This document shows, piece by piece, positions 31,584-40,772 of a stretch of 64,000 bases of DNA; position 1 is the first letter of the stretch; every line of letters begins with the position of its first letter. The DNA comes from Blastocladiella emersonii ATCC 22665. Its lineage: Eukaryota; Blastocladiomycota; Blastocladiomycetes; Blastocladiales; Blastocladiaceae. Made by a program: the position numbers and the translations under genes. Below the pieces are notes generated by a model. That model saw nothing but the letters and a program-made list of their open reading frames with translations. It made no database searches and was not told the origin of the DNA. The DNA is taken from positions 3,410,001-3,474,000 of the forward strand of contig JANHCV010000001.1 of NCBI GenBank assembly GCA_025594325.1, read 5' to 3'.

Positions 31584-31963
31584 GATCCGTGCGGTGTGTG
31601 TGGTTCTGTCGGTGGGTCTTCTTGTCTGGGGGAGAAGCGCTCGCAGCGCGCGCTTAGAGTATCGTAGTGGGTATTCGTGTGTGTTATGCAATGCAGCAAG
31701 AGCGGGGAGGGAGCGAGAGAAGGTTCCTCGATGGAGGGCGGGCAGGAAGGAGGCGCGGCGCCGTTCTCGTCAACGTGGGCCGCCCGTGTGTGGCGCGTCG
31801 CCTTCCGTGGCCGCGCCGCTGCGGCCCGCGTGGTCAACAAAATTCGTGCTGCTTCGACGGTGGCCACGGCCCAAAATACCGCTTCCCCCTCCCACAATAG
31901 ACGCACGAGACACTTAAAGATGATGATAGATATGATAGGATGACAATGCGGAGCGAAAGGCGC
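31584..31963. promoter_or_regulatory. Upstream region of SLA1 and 3' end of PMT4
   Basis: About 380 bp lie upstream of the SLA1 start and downstream of the PMT4 stop, both genes on the minus strand. It should hold the SLA1 promoter and PMT4 terminator. No specific sites were recognised. Confidence 0.45.
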
Positions 31964-34279
31964 TTAGCCCGAGTACTGGAAGTCCCAAGTGCTGAGCCAT
32001 TTGCGCCGCTTGAGCTCGGGGATCGAGAGCCCGACCGTGCCGTACGTGAGCGGCGCGAACCAGATGAAGGTGGCGGCCGCACCGACGATGATCGCGAGCG
32101 ACAGCGCCCACCCGATCGCGTACTGACCCGAGGCGGTGCGCATGCGCGGCAGGAACGTGATGGCGACAAAGTCGAACATGCCGGCCGCGACCATGAACGC
32201 GAGGATGGCCGCGGGCAGGTAGTGGTGCAGGAACAGGGACCGGCCCATGAGGTAGAAGGGCAGGTAGTGGAGCGCCCACGCCACGAACAGGAACCCGGTC
32301 GAGTAGTGCAGCTGACGCGACCCGGCCTTGTCGCCCATCTCGATGCTGCGGCGCGCCGCGAGCCGCTCGAGCAGCCACACGGAACCGAAGATGCCGAGGC
32401 ATGCGAGCGCGAACCACCACGCCGGCGCGTTGGGCAGCAGGTAGATCTGCTTGTCGCCGTTGTTCTGCCAGAATGAGATGCCGCGCGTCACCACGGGCCA
32501 GAAGTGCGGCGGCGACTGGTACGGGTGCGGCTTGGTCAGGCCCGCGTTGTGCGCGATCATGGCGTTCTGCAGCTCGGCAAACTTCTTGAGGAACCCGGGC
32601 CGCTTGATCCCGCTCGACCCGGCCTTCTGCGGGATCGCCTGCCCGGGCTTGGCCGGGTACTCGACGTCCTCGGCCAGCCACAGCGTGTTGCGCTCGTTCT
32701 TCTTCTTGCTGCCGTTCACCTCGTTCTGCTTGTACGCCCACTCCGGGAGCGGCTTCTTGTGCGACATCATGGCCACGCCCGTCTTGACGTGCACGAGGCG
32801 GAACTGCACCAGCGTCTCGAGCGTCTCGCCCGTCTCGCCCTCCTTGACCGCGGCCGCGTCGTCGATCTCGATCCGGAACAGCGTCTCGTCGAGCCGCTTG
32901 ATCTTGTCCTCGCCCGCCATGGTCGTGAACTCCTGGTTGGTCGGCATCGTCGGCGACGCCACGTCGTGCGTGAGCAGGTGCGTGCCCGTCAGGATGTGCT
33001 CGAGGACGACGACCGACCCGTGGCGCACGGGCTCGTGCGGCGTGGCCGGGTCGAGGACCGACTCCCACTGCGCCAGGTCCGCCGGCTTGACGCGCCAGAT
33101 GTTGTTGGCGTCCTTGTGCGGGTACCCCGTGATCTGCTGGCCGGCCGACGAGATGCGGCCGTCCTCATACTCGAGCGGGTACCGGTCGAGGTGCGAGTGC
33201 AGGTACGCGTTGGTGTCGACGTGGCGGAACGTCACGTTGGCCCCGTACACGAGCGCCGACGTGTTGGCGTTCATCTTGTTGCCCTCGAGCGTCGCCTGGA
33301 AGTTGATGGACATGAACTTGTCGCCGGGGCCCGTCTTGGTCAGCACCGCAAAGTGGATGTAGAACCACACGAGGTACAGCGCCGTCGGCACCGCGATCAG
33401 CGCGAACGCGCGCGCCGCAAAGTGCTTGGCGAACGTCACGATCGACGGCGTCTTCTTGATGTCGAGCAGGTACCACAGCTCGACGAGCACGCCGATGCCG
33501 ATCGTGGCCACGGTGAACAGGCCGACCATCTTGACGCCCATGACGAGGCCGAGGCTGACGCCCGTGGCGAGCAGCCACGACCACCACGCGCACGAGAAGG
33601 CGGCCATGCGGACCTTGGAGAACTTGACCCACGAGTAGAGCGCCATCATCATGAACAGCATGAGCATGCTGTCGAGCAGGATCAGGCGCGACTGCGCGAC
33701 GAGCGAGTTGTCGAGCACAATGAGCATGGCGGCGAGGAAGCACGCCTGCGGCGAGAAGCGCAGCTCGTGCATGATGCCGTACGCGAGCGGGACCACGGCG
33801 GCCCCGCAGAACGCCGGCCACACGCGCAGCATCGTGTGCGGCACCTTGTTGACAATGTAGTCGTCGCCGATGTTGGTGAAGTCAAAGCTGCCGTCGTACC
33901 CGATCAGGTACCCCCACCCGGCGATCAGCAGCCGGCCGAGCGGCGGGTGCACGTCAAAGTAGAAAGTGCGGCGAAGGTAGTAGGACGCGAACTTGCCAAA
34001 GTGCACCTCGTCGAACACGACCTGCGACGGGAAGTTGAGCGAGAAGAAGCGCGACGCAAACGACAGCACCGTCGCCGTCATCATGAGCGCGAAGCTGACC
34101 GTCGACGAGTCGGTCGCGTCGGACGGCGACGACGCCGCCTTGGCGTCCTTGTCGTCGCTGGCGTCGGCGGGGACGAGGTCCGACGACGACGCGTCCTTGC
34201 CGAGCAGCGGCTTGTCCTCCTCGGACGCGGCGCGGCTCTTGCGCTGGCGCAGCGGCTGGGATCCAGCAGCAGACTTCAT
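31964..34279 (-). CDS. PMT4: Protein O-mannosyltransferase, PMT4/POMT1 type
   Basis: A single exon encodes 771 residues. The N-terminal catalytic part has FPSQVVFDEVHFGKFASYY with the family's essential Asp-Glu, and FDVHPPLGRLL in the first ER loop. A central luminal MIR region follows (YLHSHLDRYPLEYEDGR, THDVASPTMPTNQEF). The C-terminus is multi-membrane-spanning, with HYLPFYLMGRSLFLHHYLPA, and ends WLSTWDFQYSG. The THDVASP segment and the LSIPELK...W end resemble human POMT1 and yeast Pmt4 rather than Pmt1 or Pmt2. The enzyme transfers mannose from dolichyl-phosphate-mannose to Ser/Thr of secretory proteins in the ER membrane. An acidic, Ser-rich cytosolic N-terminal tail precedes the first membrane span. 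Confidence 0.88.
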   Translation of the reverse strand: MKSAAGSQPLRQRKSRAASEEDKPLLGKDASSSDLVPADASDDKDAKAASSPSDATDSSTVSFALMMTATVLSFASRFFSLNFPSQVVFDEVHFGKFASYYLRRTFYFDVHPPLGRLLIAGWGYLIGYDGSFDFTNIGDDYIVNKVPHTMLRVWPAFCGAAVVPLAYGIMHELRFSPQACFLAAMLIVLDNSLVAQSRLILLDSMLMLFMMMALYSWVKFSKVRMAAFSCAWWSWLLATGVSLGLVMGVKMVGLFTVATIGIGVLVELWYLLDIKKTPSIVTFAKHFAARAFALIAVPTALYLVWFYIHFAVLTKTGPGDKFMSINFQATLEGNKMNANTSALVYGANVTFRHVDTNAYLHSHLDRYPLEYEDGRISSAGQQITGYPHKDANNIWRVKPADLAQWESVLDPATPHEPVRHGSVVVLEHILTGTHLLTHDVASPTMPTNQEFTTMAGEDKIKRLDETLFRIEIDDAAAVKEGETGETLETLVQFRLVHVKTGVAMMSHKKPLPEWAYKQNEVNGSKKKNERNTLWLAEDVEYPAKPGQAIPQKAGSSGIKRPGFLKKFAELQNAMIAHNAGLTKPHPYQSPPHFWPVVTRGISFWQNNGDKQIYLLPNAPAWWFALACLGIFGSVWLLERLAARRSIEMGDKAGSRQLHYSTGFLFVAWALHYLPFYLMGRSLFLHHYLPAAILAFMVAAGMFDFVAITFLPRMRTASGQYAIGWALSLAIIVGAAATFIWFAPLTYGTVGLSIPELKRRKWLSTWDFQYSG

Positions 34280-34585
34280 GGTGGTGTGGTTGCTCGTCTA
34301 GACGGCGTGCGTGCGTGAGACTCGCGGGTGTCGTGGAGCGTCGTCGATCGCATGAGTACATACAGCTCGCAGGAGCCCCGATACGTGGCGTAGCACTACA
34401 CGGGTCGTGGGAGAGGCGAAGCTTGAGAGCGGCGGGGGAGAGAGGGCGGGCGGAGCGCGGGCGGCGAGCGGCGACGCCCACACGCGCAAGCGGTGGCGGC
34501 GTGGCGCCGCAGCGTTCATGCTCATCGCCGCGGGCGCACGTGGGCTATCCATTCCATCTGGGATGTGTTCAGCATGAGTGTGATA
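34280..34585. promoter_or_regulatory. PMT4 upstream region
   Basis: About 306 bp separate the PMT4 start from the end of the SET gene, both on the minus strand. It presumably contains the PMT4 promoter. No motif was recognised. Confidence 0.4.
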
Positions 34586-35872
34586 TTACAGCTTGAGGTC
34601 AAAATACTCCACGAACGCGTCGACGATCGCAGCAAGCTCCTGCACGTAGATGCGCGCGGCCTCGGACGGGATCGACTCGTCGGGGACCGCGAACATGGCG
34701 CGCAGCGACCGCGCGAGCTCGGCCATGGCCGCGTACGCCTCCTTGTCGTTGGCCTCGCCGAGCCCGAAGACGACGGGCTGCAGGTCGAGTGCGGATACGT
34801 CCACGGCGCCGGCGCGGTTGAGGCGGACCTTGAGCTTGGCGAGGTCGGCCGTGGTCGCGTGCAGGACGCGCAGCGAGAGGAGCACGTTGGCCGCGTCGCG
34901 GCAGTCGCGCGTGAGCGAGTGCGTGAGGGCGAGGTTCGCGACGGGTCCGTTGATGAGCAGCGCGCGCTTCATGGACACGAGCAGCTTGGCGCCCGTCGGC
35001 TCGGGCAGCGTCACCTCGATGGCCTCGAGCGGGTTGTCGCGCTCGCAGAACCCGTAGTACAGCAGCTCGTCGGCGTTGCTCAGGTCGTTGTACTTCATGA
35101 TCAGCGGCGCGCCCGCCGCGACCGCGCGCGCCGCGTAGAACTCGACGCCGTTGCGCGCCCACCGGTACCGCACGTTCACGTTGGCGGGCAGCGACGAGTG
35201 GTTGAGCAGGTCGCCGAACGGGACCAGCACCGTGGTCGCGCGGTCCGTCGGGATCGGCTTGAAGGCGCGCGACTCGACCATGGCGTACGCCCACCGGAAA
35301 CGCGCGCGAAGCGCGGCGAGGTCGGCTGGTGTCGCGGCTAAGGGAAGCAGGCGCGCGAGGGCCTCGCCCAGCGACTCGCCGTGGGCCGCCGGGTTGGTGA
35401 AGGCGCTGTCGAGCGCGTCGCTGACGCTGCGAGCCGCCGCAAAGGCGGGTAGCGAAGCGAGCGGGCCGAGGATCTCAAAGTCGGCAAAGATGAGCGACTC
35501 GGACGTCTTGGGCAGCGCGCGCACGTAGGGCGCCCATGATGATAAAGGATCGTCGGTCGAGGCCGACTCGGCGAGCGCGCACTCGTAGAGCAGCGTGACA
35601 GTGAGGGCGAGCGAGTCGTTTTCCATCATGTCCGGGAACAACCGCGCGAGCTCGGCCTTGATCTCAGCGGGTAGACGCCCCGAGCATGACAGCAGCAGCG
35701 GGCGCGGGACGTGGAACAGCGTCTCGCCCTCGGCCACGGCGCACTTGGCGGCGAGGCCGAGCCCGGCGTCATCGGTGGCCGTGAGCTCGACGCGACCGAG
35801 ATCACGGGTCCCAGTACGCGCCAGGAACCACTCCTGCAGCGCAGCCGCGGTCTCGGGGACGGTGGCGGTCAT
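34586..35872 (-). CDS. SET-domain lysine methyltransferase, RKM/SETD3-like
   Basis: A single exon encodes 428 residues. A split SET domain is visible: GLGLAAKCAVAEGETLFHVP at the start, LLNHSSLPAN as the NHS motif, and IMKYNDLSNADELLYYGFC as the Y-containing active-site end. A helical C-terminal domain of the rubisco-methyltransferase substrate-binding type follows. This family includes the fungal ribosomal protein lysine methyltransferases (Rkm1-Rkm4) and animal SETD3. The exact substrate cannot be told from sequence, but a cytosolic ribosomal or translation-factor target is most likely. It is divergent from the complex I gene across 310 bp. Confidence 0.85.
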   Translation of the reverse strand: MTATVPETAAALQEWFLARTGTRDLGRVELTATDDAGLGLAAKCAVAEGETLFHVPRPLLLSCSGRLPAEIKAELARLFPDMMENDSLALTVTLLYECALAESASTDDPLSSWAPYVRALPKTSESLIFADFEILGPLASLPAFAAARSVSDALDSAFTNPAAHGESLGEALARLLPLAATPADLAALRARFRWAYAMVESRAFKPIPTDRATTVLVPFGDLLNHSSLPANVNVRYRWARNGVEFYAARAVAAGAPLIMKYNDLSNADELLYYGFCERDNPLEAIEVTLPEPTGAKLLVSMKRALLINGPVANLALTHSLTRDCRDAANVLLSLRVLHATTADLAKLKVRLNRAGAVDVSALDLQPVVFGLGEANDKEAYAAMAELARSLRAMFAVPDESIPSEAARIYVQELAAIVDAFVEYFDLKL

Positions 35873-36182
35873 GGCGGCGGCGATCGCGCTGCTGCGACCG
35901 CCGGAAGAACGTCAGTGGTCCGCCAGATGCATCAGCTCTCGCAGTCGTTCATGGCAGGCATACATTGCGATGTGGTCGAGTGGGCACGGAGGAGAGAGCC
36001 GAAGTCGGCGGCGGCGGCGGTCACGCTCGGCTCGTGTGATGTTGGTTTTGGTCGCCTCGCGGCTCTTTGCATCGGCCTCGCCCTAGGCCTCCGCCACCGA
36101 CCACGACCCGCTGCCGCGCACGACCACGGATCTGGACCGCGCCGCGAGTTGCCGCAACTCCGTTCTTTTGACCATCTCTGCC
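35873..36182. promoter_or_regulatory. Divergent promoter, SET gene / complex I subunit
   Basis: 310 bp lie between two divergent start codons. It must serve both genes. No recognisable binding site. Confidence 0.45.
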
Positions 36183-36785
36183 ATGTACCGCTCGGCCCTC
36201 CGCCGTCTCGCCACGTCGTCGCGCCCCGCCGCCCTGCGCCGCGGCGGCGACCACGGTCACGGCCACTCGGCCGCGCCCATCAACCCCGCCGAGTACACGT
36301 CATCCGACTACACGTCGCCCTTCTGGCGCAACGTGTTCCTCGGCTCCGTCGGCGCCTTTGTCCTGTGGAACGCCAACGAGTACTACGTGGCGACCAAGGA
36401 CCCCGTACGGCGCTTGGACTGCGTGCCCCCAAAAGCGAGGACCCGCTGACCGGGCTTCTTGGGAGCGTTTAGGAGGCCATCCACCCCATCACGGCTTACA
36501 TTTCGTACCACATGACCGAGGAGAAGGAGTGGAAGAAGATCAACTACACGGCCATCAAGGAGATTGAGGCCGGCGCCGCCGACACGCTCATGCTGCAGGA
36601 GCTGCCCGCCGGCCGCAAGGTGGCCCGCGTCGTCGCGCCCATGTGCGTTGCCCTCGCTGCTGCTGCCCGATGACATGCGCGACTGACCCCGTTCACGCGC
36701 GTGTAGGCTGCTCGAGCGCGGCTCGCCGTTCGGCATCTCGGCCGGCACCCAGGCCGACATCTCGGACGTCGTCCTGAAGCGCTAG
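36183..36785 (+). CDS. Probable complex I accessory subunit (ESSS/17.8-kDa type)
   Basis: Three exons (36183-36404, 36473-36642, 36707-36785) join in phase to 156 residues. The N-terminus MYRSALRRLATSSRPAALRR is an Arg/Ser-rich mitochondrial presequence, followed by a His-rich stretch. One membrane span FWRNVFLGSVGAFVLW comes next. After it, EEKEWKKINYTAIKEIEAGA and LERGSPFGISAGTQADIS resemble the matrix- or intermembrane-side tail of fungal NDUFB11/ESSS-like subunits of NADH:ubiquinone oxidoreductase. The resemblance is by memory of family patterns, so the exact subunit name is uncertain. A mitochondrial inner-membrane protein is well supported. Confidence 0.6.
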
Positions 36786-37077
36786 ATGCGCCGTTCGTCG
36801 CCGACGCGCTGTCATGTCCTTCTACCCTACCCGACCAACACGCTACCCCCCTCTCCCTGTTCTGTCTTCTTGCGTACACTGTGTCTCTTAACTCCCTGTC
36901 GACCGATCGCACGCGCGCCCCGCGGCGGCCGGCCTCTCGGGGACTCGATCGACACCAACATCAACGTGGAACCCGCTCATCGATACACCGACTCGCTCTC
37001 GAAACGCGTGGCAGTTGGAAGCGGTTTACATTACAGACTACGCCCGGTAACGAGCCAGCCAGCCAGGGCAGAGCGAA
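36786..37077. other. Convergent intergenic region
   Basis: About 290 bp lie between the ends of the complex I gene and the FYVE gene. It holds only 3' ends. Confidence 0.4.
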
Positions 37078-38041
37078 TTAGAAAGTGCTCCAGTTCCAGT
37101 CGGACGGGACCGACCCGAGCGTCCCAATCCCGTCCTTTCCCGGGTCCGCGGCCGCACCCGGTCCACCGGGTGTCCGTGTACCCGCAGCGATCGCGACGGC
37201 GGCCGTCGGCGCGGCCCCGACCGAAGCCGCGCGCGCGGCGAACTGGGCCGCGAGCTCGGCCTCCTTCGCGGCGCGCTCGCGCTCCAGCATCAGCTTGTGC
37301 TCGCGCAGACGCTCGACCTCGCGGCGCAGGGCAAGCGGGTCGGCGCGGTCGCGGTCAGCCGCGCGCGCACACGACTTGCACACGCGCACCAGGTGGCCGT
37401 GGTCCGAGAACTGCAGCGACTCGTCGACGCGCGCCTGCGTCGGCGTGCACGCGTTGCAGAAGATGTCGCCGCACCTACGCGAGCGTTGCGGTTAGCGCGA
37501 CGGTCAGACGTGAGGGGACGAGCGCGCGCGAAACGCACTTGCGACAGTGGTGTCGGCGCTCCAGCAGCGTGAACGTGACGCCGCAGTCGACGCAGTGGGC
37601 CACGTCGCTGTCGGGGCGCCAGTGTGTCCGTGGTGGCGGCGGGGTCGCAGCGCCGACACCGTGCGCCGTCGGCGCGTTCGGGTTGACGTCGCCGCTGCCG
37701 TTCGCGCCGCCCGCGCCAGCCGCGCCCTGCCGCAGCAGGAACGTCTGCGAGATGCTGCGCATCAGGCGGCGTGCGATGGGACCCGTGCCGTCGGCGGCAG
37801 CGGCCACGGGCGTCGTGGTGCCCGATGCATCGTCATTTGACGGCGGCAGCGTGCCCAGCATCGACGGCAGCTTGAGCGTGCCGAGGTCGCCCGGGCCGGG
37901 ACCGTTCATGTCGGGCGAGTCGGTAGTCGTAGTCGCCGCGGACGGCGCCAGAGTCGGCGAGGCAGTCGGCGAGTTGGGGTCGCGCGGAGCGAGCGTCGGG
38001 TTGGCCGGCCGCTTCTTCCGCAGCAAGCTGTAGACATCCAT
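37078..38041 (-). CDS. FYVE zinc-finger protein with Pib2-like tail
   Basis: Two exons (38041-37539, 37474-37078) join in phase to 299 residues. After a low-complexity N-terminal half, a FYVE domain begins with WRPD and continues CVDCGVTF, RRHHCRKCGDIFC and ends VRVCKSC. All of the signature elements for PI3P binding are present (WxxD, RRHHCR, RVC), and the intron splits the RHHCRKCG motif. A coiled coil (ALRREVERLREHKLMLERE) follows. The last residues are DWNWSTF. An aromatic WNW-type tail of this kind is recalled from Pib2, the vacuolar TORC1 activator, although Pib2 is longer. The protein should sit on endosomes or vacuoles; a TORC1 role is inferred. Confidence 0.72.
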
Positions 38042-38310
38042 GGATGGGGAGAGCGGGTACGGGCATCAGTGGGGGGGGGGGGGGCGGGATGAGCGGAGCA
38101 CTCGCTGATGTGGCGCGGCCGCGAAGCACGAACGAAAGAGCGAGGCGCTCGGATCCGCGCCACGCGACGGCACCTGACGCCGAAAACGACGAGCCGCGCG
38201 AGCTGCTGCCGCGCTCGCTGAGCACTCGAGGGACCGCCACGACGACGGCAGATGCGACCGACACGGAATCGACTTGTCGCAACGTAACTCTACCCTGTAA
38301 ACCTATCATC
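38042..38310. promoter_or_regulatory. Divergent promoter, FYVE gene / RPC53
   Basis: A 269-bp region between two divergent start codons, containing a run of 14 G (38071-38084). Confidence 0.45.
38071..38084 (+). repeat. G14 homopolymer
   Basis: A run of 14 G, unusually long, about 30 bp upstream of the FYVE gene start. It may form a quadruplex or be length-variable, and it is also a place where sequencing errors are likely. Confidence 0.85.
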
Positions 38311-39666
38311 ATGGCGGATAACAACGGCCAGAAGCCCAAGGTCCGCCCATCGCACGTCGGCTGCTGGGTGTTCGCAGGCTGACCGATGGACCGACGATCG
38401 ATTGAACAGCGCGTCTTTGCGCCAAGTGTGCCTCAGCGCCGCGCTCCGCAGAAGGAGAAGGAGAAGAAGGAGAAGGAGGCCAAGTACGGCTGGGTTAGCT
38501 CGGCGGCTCGCATGGCAGATCGAATCCTGACCCTCGCCCGTCGACGTGTAGCTCGCTCCTGGCCGCTGAAGTCAAGGTATGCGCTGCTGCAACCACGCTA
38601 AGCTGTGTTTGCGCTCGCTCATTCTCTCTAACGATGTAGACCGAGGGTGGATCCAGTCGTGGCCGCGGAAGGGGAGCGGCTCGGGGTGCTCGCGGTGCTC
38701 GCGGCGCGGCGTCTGGCCGTGGACGCGGTATGCTCGACCGACACTGCCATCCAACAACGTGACGTCGCTAAACTCGACTCTCCATCGTCGCTGTGTAGGC
38801 CGCGGCGCTGCGCTGGCGCCTAACGCCACCCAGGTCGCCTCGGGTCCCTTCTCCATGGGCCCCTCGCTCCCGACCTCGCGCGCCGGCTTTGGCGGCTCCA
38901 TGGGTCAGTCGATCATGTTGAGCATGCCCACCACCATGAAAACCGAGGACAGCGTGCAGGAGTACCAGGACATGAAGACGACGTTGGGCGACGACGACCG
39001 CGTGCCGCACATGCTTTCGCTCACGGGCGACACCGTCGACTCGACCGGCGTCAAGCTCGAGGCCATGGAGGTGGATCCGCCACGCTTGGGTGCGTCACTG
39101 CTTGCTCGGTCTACGCCGTGTTCGCTCCCTCTAACCCGCTCACGCCCGCCCGCGTAGACGACGCCGTGTTCCGCGACATTGATCGGCTGCACCTGGTCCA
39201 GATGCCGCCCGTGATCCCGGAGCTCGACGAGTGCTCGCTGCCCGTGCTCATCAAGTCGACCGGCAACCCGACCGTCATGGTCCCGCCAGACAGCAAGGAG
39301 GCCACCGAGCCCCAGCCCAAGAACGAGGGCACCGTCCGCACCCCCGTTCAAGAGGGCCAGGTCGGCCGCCTCGTCGTGCGCCAGTCGGGCCGCGTCCAGC
39401 TCGAGATTGGCGAGCACCTCTTTGACGTACGCGCGCTCTTTTTGCCGGTCGTATCGCTGCGAGAATCGCGCTCACACCGTAACGCTGCGCGCATGTAGGT
39501 CGACCTCGCCCCGCCATTCTCGTTCCACCAGCAGGTGGTCGCCATCGACCCGAACATGAACCAGGCGTTTGCCCTCGGCAACATCGGGTCGCAGCTCATC
39601 TGCTCGCCCAACCTCGACACCCTGCTCGCCGAGCGCGAGGCCGAGATCATGGAGATGGGCAAGTGA
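38311..39666 (+). CDS. RPC53: RNA polymerase III subunit RPC53/POLR3D
   Basis: Seven exons (38311-38340, 38410-38483, 38552-38576, 38640-38727, 38799-39089, 39158-39426, 39499-39666) join in phase to 314 residues. The N-terminus is Lys-rich, then an Arg-Gly-rich run (GRGRGAARGARG) is followed by an acidic middle. The C-terminal RPC4 domain has EGQVGRLVVRQSGRVQLEIG, then FSFHQQVVAID and a terminal QLICSPNLDTLL, as in human POLR3D. The subunit pairs with Rpc37 in the TFIIF-like module of Pol III, which acts in initiation, termination and reinitiation. The exon of 25 bp and the short first exon are supported by frame closure; the first intron donor (GTCCG) is the least certain. Confidence 0.87.
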
Positions 39667-39745
39667 GCCTCGACGGCTTCACCTCGCGACTCACCCCCTC
39701 GCTCGCACATAAAATAACTTGGTAGCTTTCATTGTAACCTGTCCG

Positions 39746-40330
39746 TCAGAACCGATTTCGAATGAGGAACACGAGCATCGACACGCCGTACAGCGCCTGC
39801 CCGCCGGCCAGCGCCAGCGCGATGGCGTGGATCCACACGTCGATGGAGAGCCTATCCCGTGCGCTTCACGTCAGCATTTAGCAGTCGGACGGAAGGTGAG
39901 CGCGAAGCGTACACGTAGACCTGCCACGCGAGAAAGAAAATGGACAAGAACGGCGTCATGCACAACAGCGCGAGGAACAGCGCCAGCGACGACGCGGACT
40001 CGGTCAGGTTTCCCTTGGCACCTGGAAGTGCGATGACCGTGCGTGAGGGGCGAGGTTTGCGATGTGGAGACTGTACGCGTACCGAAGAAGAAGCGCATCG
40101 TTTCGAGCGGATACACGAGCACCGCGAGCGCCATCTCCAGGCCGAACAGATATGGTGGGTATGGCAGCACGAGGCCTTCGAAGATCGGTCAGCTCGGCAA
40201 CATCCATGGAGCAGGGACAAGGAGACAGTGTACCTTTGTAGATCAAGGAGAGAATGGTCTCGAGGACCACGAGCGGGAGGTAGGTCTCGTTGAGCGAGAT
40301 CAGGATCTGCAGCGGGAGCGACGACGCAGT
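39746..40330 (-). CDS. TMEM216/TMEM17-family membrane protein, first exon unresolved
   Basis: Four exons can be placed (40330-40234, 40175-40083, 40021-39913, 39851-39746), giving 135 residues in phase. They contain four membrane spans. The core SLPLQILISLNETYLPL, then IYKGLVLPYPPYLF, RFFFGAKGNL and QVYVLSIDVWIHAI, matches human TMEM216 block by block (compare YKGVLLPYPT and RLFFGTKGNL). An upstream exon is needed; candidate ATGs near 40424 and 40500 do not give a clean phase, so I leave the start open. In animals this family works at the ciliary transition zone, but a non-ciliated fungus must use it for something else. Which organelle is unknown. Confidence 0.72.
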
Positions 40331-40772
40331 CTACGGCGGGCCGACCATGGTTGAGACCGGATCCGTGCAAGCTCCACAAGTGTTTCTAGTACCTCGACAG
40401 CGCCGGGCCGCGTTGAGGACTTCGTCCGTCCATTCTGCGGTCGCGCGCTTTCTGGAGGCTGAGGGAGCGGAGCGCCGTGTCAGATACGACAAAAGGGTGC
40501 ATCAGTGAAGTTCATTTACATTCGCGTTCATGGAGTCGTTGCTAGCGCGAGAGAGGGAGGGTGGGAAGCGGGCGGAGAGCGGAGAAGGCGCGATCGGCGG
40601 GACGCGTTGCGCCACACTCACTCGCCGCCTTCACCGGACAGCTGACCGGCCCCGGTGCGGACAGGCCAGCCCCGCCGCCTTCATGACCCCGCGCCCCAGC
40701 CGGGTATGTAACGCCTCCTCCACTTTATGCATCATCACGAGCGCCCGCGCCGCTGCCTCCCTCAAAGCGGAC
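40331..40772. promoter_or_regulatory. Divergent region TMEM216-like / MFSD5
   Basis: It should contain the unresolved first exon of the TMEM216-like gene on the minus strand and the promoter and possibly the true start (ATG at 40683) of the MFSD5-like gene on the plus strand. Confidence 0.4.

Noticed and set aside
32504-34318. 604-codon plus-strand frame opposite PMT4
   Set aside because: Shadow of the O-mannosyltransferase; repetitive Arg/Val/Leu composition with no domain.
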